From Symsagittifera roscoffensis (taxonomy: Eukaryota > Xenacoelomorpha > Acoela > Convolutidae), in assembly GCF_963678635.1 (NCBI RefSeq), contig NC_087068.1, forward strand, positions 51,190,563 through 51,254,562: a stretch of DNA of 64,000 bases, written 5' to 3'. Below, piece by piece: positions 47,501 to 59,500 of the stretch (positions within the stretch are counted from its first letter, which is position 1; every line of letters starts with the position of its first letter). The notes below the pieces were generated by a model. It saw only the letters and a list, made by a program, of their open reading frames with translations. It made no database searches and had not been told where the DNA came from. The translations under genes and the position numbers were made by a program.

Positions 47501-50500
47501 TATTAGACTAAGAAGTTGCACGAATCTATCCGGCCGAAAATAAGATAGCGTGACGAGCAGACGGTGTACCCTATCCGAAATTACTCTATGAGTTATACAC
47601 TTCGGTCATAACTCACTGTGTGTAAAATTGTTTGTTGCCCAGCTTCTGTTTTACGGTTGAACCACAGGAAGCAATCGACTGTTTGTATACTGGTTTTCGG
47701 CGATGTTCAATTCACTGACTGAAACATATAAAAGATGGTCTATTATTTAAAGGAAATAGCGGGCGAAAAATGGAAAGCAATGGCTTCTATGATATATTTC
47801 TAGTACAATATAAACTGTAAATTTGAAATAACCATTGATTTTTATAAAAGGCTTGTCTCGGGCGCAAATTGCTAAGTATGAATTTGGTGAGTGAGTATAT
47901 TGATGGACTGCGAAGTGAGAAGTAGCGGCCAATGTTGTTTTTATCTTATCATTTGTTGTTTTTGTCTGAATAGTGTAGCAACATCCGTTTTGTAGTCAAA
48001 AAAGCAGGGCTCGGATTCTAATTTAATGACTAAGTTGCTAGTTATTAACTAGGCATTAAGGCTAAAGTTTTCTGTTCACACCTATGTCGAGTATTGACAA
48101 ATGGTTAGGCGACAGTTTGTAATAAGCGAAAATTCTTAACATGGTGTTGGCAAGTAGCGAACGCTTGTTCCGCTTCGCTCAGCTGCGCCTGCATCCGACA
48201 CGAGGTATGCAGGTGAATGAGTGTTTTTTGCAGGGTTTACTGTCAGGAATTTTTGCGAACTTTTTTCAGCAACTATGGAGTTTTTAAGCTAACCCCTCCC
48301 TGCTATTCCAAAATGCTTAACCATTGAATTTGTTTTTTGTACGTATGGATATTTTTTGTACCATGGGGGTAGAAGGATATTTAAAGAGAGGAGTTTCCTG
48401 TTAAAATTTGTCCTCTCACGTTGACAAAGTATAATCTGATGGTTTTAACTTACTATTTAACTTGATTTTCTTAAAGGAAAAGGGACTTTTAAGCAATTAA
48501 AATCCGTGCCCTGGTAATCAGGATAATTCTGTAGGTTTCTGATCAATTTTTGTGATCTCACTTTTCATTTTTCGTGTAGTTTATTCTTCTGACAACAGAG
48601 GTATGATAGACTGCTTGAATCGTGGGCTCTTTTCCAGTCCCCCCTTTAAAAATACCGAGTTTTATGTTTGTTTTACGTGTTATTACGGCTAAATGTGTGA
48701 CGTTACGCTGTAAATTATGAAGAACATCTGTTCAGAATTGTCGATTTGTTCACCACGCCAATTTTCATTGCATTATGACAACGTTAAATAGACTTTTCAA
48801 AATTGAATTTGAAAGGGGGGGACTGGAAAAGAGCCGAATCGTGTTAGATAAATGGAGAATTTTGTGCGTGCTGTTAATCACTTCATTTGCACTTTTATTT
48901 TCGCTCTTTCAAGACGTCAAAGGTAAATTCCAGCAGTTGTTTAGTTGAAGATGACAAACATTAGCTTTCACATCCATAGTGTAATGTGCAGGGTGGCTAC
49001 GGGTTTTGAATATTAAAATGAAATCGGGCTCGAAAAAATGCGAGCGAGAAGACCATAGGCGGATCTAGAATTTTCATGGGGATGGGTGGTCTCATTTTTT
49101 AAAATTGAGTCATAAATTTTTGAACCCATCTCAAAACACTTTGATGACCTGCGGTTGCCAGCATTGTCTGATCAAAATATGTTTTTGTTTTGGGATTTTG
49201 TCTTTTTCGGCTCTTGTTGAAAGGTTCGGATCTTTAAAATCAGTTTATGTTGTGCGCGGATTTCTCTGGGGAGTTCAATGCGAACAATCTGTTAAGTTCC
49301 AGCTGAACTATAAATCTATTTCCTTCAATTTTCTAAGCTTTTCTCTGAATTTGAAAATTTTTAGGCTCGTCCTGAGATTCAGATTGTTTGGGGAAAATGA
49401 TACGTGTCAATCTAGACGTGGCCACTCTGTTTCAATTTGAGATTCAATCGGCCAATTGTAGTAATGGTTTTGCGTGTTTTCAGAGAAGGAGCAAAGAGAA
49501 GTGGAAGAGTTCAGCTCCGCCTTTGCCCAGAAGGCTGTCCAGAAACTCAGACTGGACACCGGTAAGTTTTCTCTTAAAACTTGTCTATTCGTTTTTTTAT
49601 AACGTGTCCCAAAATTGCCAGCAGAGGATAGGGCTTCATTAGAAAATTTGGAGCCTGTTATCGCCTCAAAGCAGCGACGCGCGCATTATGCGCCCTCCGG
49701 CAACGTTAAACCGAAATTTTATGTTTACACAAGCATTGCTTGTGTTAAAGTTTGAACTTTCTTTTTTTTTCCAACCTAAGTCGTAAATATTGTTACGATG
49801 TAATTGTTGCGACAAAATGTGTTCATTTTGATCCAGCTATTAAGTACAGCCAATGCTATGGATATTAACACAGACTATTATATTACAAATAGCACTTTGG
49901 GTTAATGGTATCATGGTTCTGTAGCGTAGAGGTAGGGAAGGAGACCAGCAGCAACATAAGAGGGTTCGAAACTGGGCAGGGTCGGATTTTTCAATGAATT
50001 TTTTCGTATACTAGTTAAAGTGCTTCCGCTTTTTAAATTGAGGCATGTTAGTTGGTAAATTTCTTTTCAAATTGACTGCTACTGCGTCATAATTGGCTTG
50101 CGTCACTTAGCAATTATGTAGACTTATAATTGGCGTGCGTCACTTAGGAAATTTTGTAAATTCAAATTTTTAATCATTCAGTTTTTTCCAGTAGCGTTAA
50201 CGGTCATGTTTTTGCTTGTGTATGCGAAGTGCAACTTCGCCTCTGTGTATAAATTAATTTTCAAGTTGTATTTTGTTGTGAGTTGTCGCGGTACCGTATT
50301 CAAATCATCACATTGAGAATAAATCAGTCTGGCTAGGATATTGTTCCGACCACAACAGTAAAGTTCCCCTTTTTTGTAGCTGTATGAAAATTGACAGGTG
50401 GTCAAGTGTATTACTATATTAAAGCCTTATTGATGGTGATTCGGATTCAAAGCAACAAAGATCAAAGAAATTGTCTGTGTCGAGAATAATTTTTCCGTCT

Positions 50501-53500
50501 TTCAGGTTTGACGCGAAAGTTACAAAGAGGCGATGAGAATCGATCAAATAATTCTACTGCAGTTTAAACATTTTAAAAGGCAATCTGCTTATTTTTGAAA
50601 TTTCTTAAACTAATGCAATCGCACTTAGCTAAAAAAAAAAACTCCCTTAACTGGAAAGTTTTGATTTTTTTTACCCTTGCAATATTTTTCTCGTAAATAA
50701 CTTTGTTCATAAGACTCGTCTACTGGACTCGTTTTTTTCTTCTGGGCCTTTCTGTTGCAACATACATATTTTGAGCATATCAACAGACAATTTAAATATC
50801 CAGACTAATCGGAATTTACTGTTTATGTTGGTTGTAATTTTACCTACTCGATATGCTAAAGTTTTCTTTTTTTTCGGCTTAATAGGTTTCGGCTCTTTTT
50901 TTATCGACTTAGTAGCCTGTTATTGTGTCGCTTGATGACCAAAAAAATGTGTGCGCTTGTATGAGTTCTGAAAGGAAGGGGACTTAATTTTTTTTTAAAT
51001 TAATTAAGATTTGTTTTTTGATTTTTTTTTCGGCTTGAAGGCTATCTGCTGAGGTAAATTCGCCTTTAGTACCGCTTAGTTATTATAAATTCAAATCAAA
51101 TAAGTTTTCCGTCGCATCTGACGTGGAGGTTGTACAACTGCTTGAGACGGCAAATGCTTTCAGTTCGAATCCGGCCCTGTTTTTTTGCAAGCTAGAGTCG
51201 TGCTTTTCCGGAGCATTCAGTCTGAAGATTTTTGTGCGCCAAGTTCTCGCAGCCCGACTTTGTTTTGAAAGTTCAGCTTTCTTCCAAGTTGCTGTATCGC
51301 CCATGATTGAAAAGACAAAACCCGTTTGATTCCAGTCGATATCTGTTATTTTTGCCAACTGACAATTTTGCGCTAGTTTAGATTGTGTCGGCTTAATCCC
51401 ACAGAAAGGACTTTTTCGAAAATTTGACTTTTTCTATCACAACAAAAGCTTCTAGTAAATATTTTAATGATGCAGAAAATATTTTAGGTACAATTTTTGC
51501 AGGTAAAAGTTTTTATTGACGAAAACGATATTAAGAATTTATTTTTCATTTTTCTTCTATTTGATTTCAATTATAGTCTTTCCCTTTTGCATCGCAAAGG
51601 GTGCGAAGCTTAGCTTGGCCCCTGTGTTTAAATTGTTGTTATAATTTTTCTGCTTCAATCATTGTGGTCGGAACATTTTGTGCTAATTGCAAATTGACCG
51701 GCTATCCTTGCTATTTTTTGCAATTAGTAACCATAAATCTTTTCAGGCCGTTTTGGTGCTTGGCGTTTTGAAATTAGTTAACATCTAACTAATTTCGATG
51801 CTTGGTTGATTTTAAGTTTTCAGGTTTACCTTGAAAAAAAAGAGACAAAAGCTCATGATTGAGTATATTTCAGCCCTTGGGCGCGGTGGAGGCCACAAAC
51901 TGAATGACGACTCGGGGCCCAAACTAGCCGAGTTGTATCGCTACGAGGGCTTCCTGGATCACTGCACCAATGCCCTGCCAGGAGACACCAACATGCGACT
52001 CATACTCCAGACTGCACTCTCTGCCCAGCCACAGCTGGCATTTAAGGCAAGGCTATTTTATTGCAGGATGTTATTTGGGTAATTACTACTTAAGTCAAAT
52101 TTATATTATTATAGGATGGCTTTCTGCATAACCACAGCTGACATTTAAGGCAAGGGTTACGTAGCAGTATTTAGACAACCGCGTATTCATACTCGTCAGT
52201 AAGCAGACAAATACTTTATTAACCAATCAGAATCGAGACAAGGAAGAAATTGATAATTAATAATTATTTATTTCATAAATTTGCCTTCTCATCTCGATTC
52301 TGATCGGTTAATATAGTATTTGTCTGCTAACTGACGAGTATGAATACGCTGTTGTCTAAATACAGACCGCATTCCTGAGGCAAGGCTGTTTACACAGACC
52401 AGAGTGGAACGATTCGTTGTGCAGTTTTTATGCACAATTTAGTTATTTTGGCAACAGAATTCACTGACAGAGATTAACTTTTCAAGCGTTGGAGATGTGT
52501 TTGCCTTTGAAGGTTATTTTTTTTGCTTTTTTAAGGGTCGATGAACGTAGTTCACACTCTTATATAGGTCGCGATGATTTTTTATTCACGAAAAGTCTTG
52601 ATATTTGTTCCCGCTCAAATTTGATTTTTCGCGCTTTGATTTTTTTAAACTCAAATCATTTCCTTTGTTTAAAGGATTTAAATTCCACTATCGAACAGTA
52701 AAAGTTAGAGGTCACGAAAAACGTGATCAATTTCGAAAGAGGATTTTCTTTCTCAGATTTTCCAGCGGAATTGAGGCTTTACCTTTTGATCCCGTATTTT
52801 CAAGTTAGTTTAGTTTTATCAAAAAAGTGTCAATCATAAATTGTTTTTTAATTTCAAAGAGCATATAATTTTCGCTTTGAAGGTCGAAAATTGAAGTTTT
52901 TTTTGAGAAAAAAAGACAGTTTTTTTCTGTTTCCGTTTGTTCATTGACTCCTGTCGACTTTGTTTTCGATTTAGCTACTTTCGTTTAATTCTATGTCGGG
53001 CGGTTTGGAATGCTTTGTATGTTGTATCACGATTAATCGCAAATTTTCAGAATTCAATATGCCATTGCTTGTATTTGCGAGTAAAACCGTTGCCCTTGTT
53101 CCTCCAGTCCTTCAAAAATTTTTATTAAATGTGCTTTCTTTTTGACTTTCGTTTTGCTCTCTCATTTGATGTTGTGTGTTTTGTATTCCGTTTTCGAATC
53201 TCAGATACAACACACCAGTCTCGAGCAATGCAAGATCTGCTTTGATTGGAAATATTTTTAGTAGATGAGTTCCGGGCTGGAGCTTTTCTCATGACAATTG
53301 GCTAATATAAAGGATTGTCTCACTAATATTTTCCAGTTTATTTTGTCATTTTTTATTGAAAATTTGACTTGGATGTCATCAACCCAATAGTTCGTCATTA
53401 TTTCAGACATTCACTGTTCCAATAACCATAAAATCATTTAAAAAAATTATTAAGACCATTTACGCACGAGGGAAAGGACCAGGATACGAGCTGTGTTTAT

Positions 53501-56500
53501 GATACGAGCTGTTCAGTGTTTTATGGAGATCGACTCTTTTCCCTTTTTATGGATCAAATGTATTTTTTTGCCTTTTTTGCTGTTCGTGGTGTCTCAGATT
53601 CACACAACATAAACAATGAAGATCTAAATTGGACATAAAAACGATCTTTTGTGTTTCTTTTTAGAAGACATACGAATCAGAGGCGCAGCACTTCCTGCTA
53701 TGCGACTTGTCTGTGGACATAGCGCGGGTAAAGTTTAATCACTTAGTTTTTGAAGACAATGTACAAAAGGGTATCTACCTTCTTTAAGTATCTTATCATA
53801 TCACGTCATTCCGTCAATGATCGCCCGATGGTTGAACCACCGTAGTGTTGTGAACTTTGTTCTCAATTATATTCGACTTTCTACCCTCGAAATAGTAGCG
53901 TCTGAACAAAGTGTCTGATTAAACAAAGTGTCTGATATCTTGTAGATCGTGATATTGTTTTTCTTCTTTTTGATGATTCGATTTTGTTTTTTGTTGAACC
54001 ATTTTTGTATGAAAATTCTTAACAGGTTAATTTAATTTTTTTCTTTGTATGAAACTGTGAATGGTATTTCAGGATCTGTTCTGGTGGTTTTTCTCTGATA
54101 AGTATGCACACAATGAGTCAACCCTGGACAAGCTTCTTAGAAGAGTGTCGGATAATTATGTGAAGTTTCTGTGGCAGCCTGCAAGCAGCGAAAGAACAGT
54201 CAGATATCGAAATGCATTTTTCAAGGTCCTTAAACGTTGGAAAGATATCATAACTGTCCTAAGAACCATGTGAACCATTACCCCCCTAGGGTTACCAAGT
54301 GAGCGATAACCCCCCGAAAATTATTTTAAAAAATTTATGCAATACGACCCATATCTTTAAAATGCTGGATTCTAATTGGCTCAAAAAGATGGCTTTTCAC
54401 GAAGTTAACGCTGTTCTCCGTGAATTGATATGGGTGTTAGGTGGGGGGGGGGGGGGGGGATTTGACTAGTATAGGTGGCTTTGACAGGTGTGCAGGTGGA
54501 GCACCTTTCTGTAAGAGTTAGTTGGCTATTCTGGTTTAAGTATTTAGTACGATAAACATAGTACGACATGCAATGCAAGAGCGGCAATGCAGAAAAAAGT
54601 AATTGAAAAATATACTTTTTCAAGTAGAAAAAAATTGGAGATCAACAGACACTCATTGAGGGCGTTTGTTTTTCAGGATCACGCATTTTGCGATTTGGCT
54701 TTTGATTTCTTTCTAAGTTCAATATAAATTTTTTGCGAAATGGAAGGAAATTGACATTTAGGTTCGACAGAGGATTTTAATTTGTTAATTTCCGAGCAGA
54801 ATAAAAAATTATCTATTGATCCAGTTTTATCTAATTGGGCTAGTGGTATGAAAAAAGTTTTAGTCAAAAAACGTTTCTGACATTTTAAGGTCTTCAACGT
54901 GATATAATGTTTTTTTTACGAATTTCGAAAATTAAAAAAAAAGTATTATTTTGTCTTTTCTGAGTTCATTGACCATTTTGCACCTGTCTGTTGGCTGTAT
55001 TTTTTAGTTTTTAAGGTCTTGTGAACATTTTATCTGTTGGAATTCGCCCTGCAATCAAGTTATCATTGAGCATTTAGAATATATTAGTTGTTTTTTAGTG
55101 ACCATGGCTTTAGGTCAACTGTACAAATAGTTCTTTTTCTGCCAAGTTTTATTCTTAAACCCAAAGTGTCTGCTAAATGATCCTTCTCGACTTATCGTTG
55201 ACATTTGTTTTGTGTTTAGAACTATCCAGACATTTTGAGCCAGGCTCTGTATTGTGCATTCTGTCATACGTTCCCCGCATCGTGGAGACAATTCAACGAC
55301 AAATTCATTAACAACATCACCTCCAAAGTCTTCCTGTGGCTCACAGGTAATATTTCTGACCACGCAAATGTATCATATTCAAGCCCTTCCAGTCGAGATT
55401 CGATCGTTATTTTAAAAAATCTAAAAGTTTTCTCAGTGTTGAGAAAAACTGGTCTGATTATTTTTGGTTTTCAGACTAGTTTTGAGCAAAGAAGTTTTCC
55501 TATACAATTATTTAGATAGGTTCTTGGCTGGGCTGGCCGATCAAAAAGCTAGTTCTTCTGTCAGTTAATAGCTCTCTGACAGGGACAACTGACCCAGTAT
55601 GTTCTTTGAGTAAAGAGCGATTGAAATACAAGAAACCAATCTTGAAAAAAATCAGCGGAATTGTTGAGGTACTTGAAACATAGCTTTTTGTTAAGGATGC
55701 AAAGCGGAATATAATCACCATAAGAAGTGGAGCATCGCAGACTTGGAGCCTCTAGATCTGAAGGCGGATTTTGAGTCAGATTCAGCAAGAAAGTCTAAAA
55801 GCGGTGAGGAGTTATACTTACATATTGGTTGCCATTTTTTCTGTTGGCTTTATTTGTGATCCAAGACTTGACTTGCTTTGGGTATTTTCCTCCAGCACAG
55901 AAACAAGAAAGTAATAGCCCCATAACAAGGATTTTTATTTAATGGGGGGCTATAAGTTAACAGAAACTGTCCTTGAAATATCAGACAGGGATGTTTCTGA
56001 AATGCAGTAGAGGCAAGACCGCTTTTGGATTTCAGCTACTTCGAATGTTGTCACATTCTCTGAAGATCTGGAGAGTATTGATGACGCCAGATCAAGCAGC
56101 TCTAGAAGTCGCACGAGACGTCATAATGCAGTATTCGCAACTGTTGGAACCGAACATGAGTCGCATTCTCGTAAAGATTCGAAGCACAGGTGAATGTTCT
56201 CCCGTATTTTTGTCCCCTACTTTTTTTGTTCAAATTGATTGTGTATAACTGTTGTATTTGAAATGTGACTATGAGTCGGGATAGAAGCAATTATAAGGAC
56301 GTCATTATCTATCCGTAGATATGTAAAGCGGCATTATTCAATGCTGTAGCTTAAGTTTTCATCGTTTTTCATCAACATTTAAAGTTACATTTTGAATCAA
56401 TTTCTTTGAGTTGATTTCTGTGTTGAACATACTCGCAGTGGGTTTCTATTATCAGCTGTTTTAGGTAATTTTTTAAACATCATTTTAGAGTTAACTATTA

Positions 56501-59500
56501 ATGTTTATTTGTGTTGTATTTCAGGACTATTATGTCTCCGCTGCAAATCAAGCGATTTGCGTACGAATTTAATACCTGAGTTTAATCCATAATTCATATC
56601 ATAAGTAGAACGAATGGATAGGTTCAACCATTAAAAAACCGAAGTGAATTTTCAAATGGTGGTTTAATAAAAGCAAGGGTGATTGAATTTTAATGGGACG
56701 GTTTTTGCAAGTTTGAAGGCATTTTAAACTTCTGCGTTGGCTAAATTTGGTTGAGTTTGTCCATGTGCTTAACTTAAAAAAACTGTTTGCTTTGAAATAA
56801 TAAAATTTAATATTCATAGCCTGAGCTACATTATCTTGCGCAATAACCCTAAATTCTTTTTTAAATGGAAATAAGTATAATATAGGGCGCATCCAACCAC
56901 TTACCCTCAACCAAGAATTTCAAATTGAGACGAAAAATTCCTATAGTTGGACGAAGTGTGCTCCAGTTGAAAAAGTTCTGGCATTTTATTGTTGGCATTT
57001 GCTCTAGAAAGTTAGTTGAAACTTGAACATACGAGTATATAAATTCAATGCTGATGCTATATGGCGACGGTACTAGCAACTAAAATTATTCTGACATTTA
57101 TTGTCCGTGAGCTTATACCACACGACTCTCGCCTTGCTCTTGAGTTTTCTTCACTTGTGTGTTTTATTTTTGATTTTTTTTGTATGTTTTTCAGGAAACT
57201 TTTTTTAACTCAAATTTAATTTTTCGTGGTTTGACTTTTGATTTCTTTTTAACTTCATTTTTTTTGTTTTTTTTTTGTTGAAAGGAAGGCAAACCCCACT
57301 ATCGAACAGCAAAATTGTTATGTGAAATTCCCATCAGAATGGAAAAAAACCTGTTGATTCAGTTTTCGCTAAATAGAATTTTCTAGGAAAAAAGTGCTAG
57401 TCATAAAGAATTTTTTGCAATTAAAGGAGCTTTAACGTTTGTACTTTTTTTTTCAAAAACGATAGTTGAGTATGTTCAGAAATCTTCAATCACTTTTTAA
57501 ATAGGCTTTCTTGTTCTTTTTAACTGGGTACTGCAATCGGGTACTAGAATTTTTGTCCCGTAAATAACTTGAGGTACAGAATGGTCAAAATTAGAAATGG
57601 TAAGTTTATGTTCAGTTCTTAATTAATTCTAATTCTTTGTGACTCCAACACACTTGGTCTGGAGGTAACGAATAAGCCTGGGACGGCAAAGGTCCTGGGT
57701 TTGAATCTGAAAAGGCCTGCTTCGTTTCAAACAGGAAATATTCCGTTTCACAAAAAGTGGCGGCTCATTATTTGTCTGTTTATGTTATGTCGGCTTAGTT
57801 GTCATGTTATAGAATTGTTTTTTTTTCAAGTTTCTTACGTTATAGTTGCTTTTAGTGTTCTGATTTACCTCTGCTGTTTGTAATTTTACTAACATTGACT
57901 TTTTATTTTTTTTGCTTAAAAACTTTATTCTGCCCAAATGATTTCGGCCTATTTTTTTTATCGGCTTACTGACCTAATTTCAATTCATTTCAAGGAAAAC
58001 AAAATTTTTATGCTCACCTTTACATTGCATAAAATGTTAAAAATCTTAATAGAAATTCTAGTTCAAGTTTTTCATGATAACAATTTTTTTCGGCTGTTTT
58101 TTTATTTCGTCTTGATAGGTTTTGGCCTATATTATATCGGATTCATGGCCATATTGCGTCTGTCGACGAGCGAAAAGAATTTGTGTGTGCGTGTCTGAGT
58201 TTTGCGGGCCCGCATGTTTTTTATATGAAAATTATCCTGTTTTGTTAGATCTAGTTTTTTGGATATTTTCGATTTTTTTTCAGACTAAGCGGCTTTCTTG
58301 TTTTGTATCGCAAGTGGTGCGCAGCTCAGCTTCGCCTCTGTGTACACTTTTCCAACCATCTGTAGGCCATGTTATTTTTTTTTCAAGCTGATTGTCGTTA
58401 TATTCTGCTAGAACACCAGTGAAAGTTAACCTTAACACCCTCTTTTGTTTTCATGAGTTTATTAATCCAATTTTTCAATTGGGTTAATTTTATCGAAAAA
58501 GAGTCGATCATGAAAAAATATGGAATTTCAAAGAGACTTAGAGTGATATACTTTTATGTTGAAACTCAGAAGGTGAAAAATAGAGAAAACTCAGTCATTT
58601 TCTATTTCCTTGTTCATGAACACTAGCCAACTGTCACAAGATATTGTTTTTTATTTCAAGTGTCTAATTTCGCAAATTTAGATCTGCAGATTGGTTAGTC
58701 CCAATTATTTAAATACATTCCTAACTTTTCATATTTTGAAAATTTGAGAGCTACTAGGGCTTTTTCACTTAACGGTAAGAATTTATTTTCGATAAATTGT
58801 GTGTGGGGGGGGGGGGGGCTTCCAGTGCTTTTTTTTTCGAAAGTTATGCTTTTTTTCGTAATTTTTGAAGTCTGGTTTTGATTAATTTATTTGCTTTGTA
58901 TCTTATTGGTGCGTATTTTTTACGCTTCTCGCCGCTAAGTGAAATTTCGTATGCTTTTTTTAAAATTAAATCTTCAGTCTTTAAGTTTGCCCTTGCTTAG
59001 TTTCTTCTTTGCTGTTTGACGTCGATGAGATGTGATCTCAACTTGGGTTATTCTTATCCAAAAAGTGTCAATCATAAAATTTTCTTGAAATTCAAAGAGC
59101 TTTAAAGACCTTTAAGAGCTTTTTTGTTTGAAATTTGAAAGCAAATCTGTTTTTTTTTCTTGTTCAGTTCGTCCATTGACTCTTTTCCAATTGTTTGTTG
59201 ACGATGTTTGTCTTTTGCACTAATAGACCTCATCTTAAGTATCTGAATTGTTTCAAAATGCAGTTAATTAACTTTTGAAGGTGTGAATATAACATATCTG
59301 TTTGTTGCTTCCGTGAGATAATTCATATATATTTTTTTGTTAATTCCAACTAAAAAGTGTGGGTCTTAGGCACAAAATGGCCCGAAATCAAACTTATGCA
59401 CAAAACGGCCCAAAATCAAAATTTTTATATCATGAGTTCTATAGAGTCGGATCTGACTGGCCAACATTAGCCATTCAAATTCAAGCAACATGTTCAGGCA

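Larger units (their letters stand above)
28714..47615 (+). mobile_element. Young 18.9-kb Ty3/gypsy element with envelope-like gene
   Basis: Bounded by two 410-bp LTRs that begin TGG and end TCA, with one mismatch between them, and flanked by a CTGT direct repeat. Internal order: leader, small basic ORF, gag with zinc knuckle and protease, pol (RT, RNase H, DD35E integrase), a small membrane ORF, a Met-less ORF, an envelope-like ORF, two accessory ORFs and a long 3' tail. The coding strand is A-rich and G-poor. Most frames are long and intact, so insertion is recent. It lies in intron 2 of the FAM227-like gene in the sense direction. Elements of this kind are usually 5-10 kb, so 18.9 kb is exceptional. 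Confidence 0.95.
49562..51873 (+). other. Intron 3
   Basis: 2.3 kb without exons. Holds two tRNA-derived SINE-like units (49922, 51121), copies of the GCGAAG...CTTCGCCTCTGTGT repeat (50215, 51590), and a tandem pair of ATAATTGGC followed by TGCGTCACTTAG (about 50087 and 50126). Confidence 0.5.
52047..53664 (+). other. Intron 4 (GC-AG)
   Basis: Begins GCAAGG. Contains a second copy of the exon 4 end (52131-52155), the MITE at 52156-52377 and a member of the dispersed intron repeat family (52532-52960). No further exon was seen. Confidence 0.5.

Noticed and set aside
54437-54460. Long poly(G) run (another near 58805)
   Set aside because: A simple homopolymer in an intron, prone to sequencing error; no function inferred.
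55973-56248. Open frame of 91 codons over exon 9
   Set aside because: It uses another frame. Only the frame with the Ser/Arg-rich sequence keeps splice phase with exons 8 and 10.
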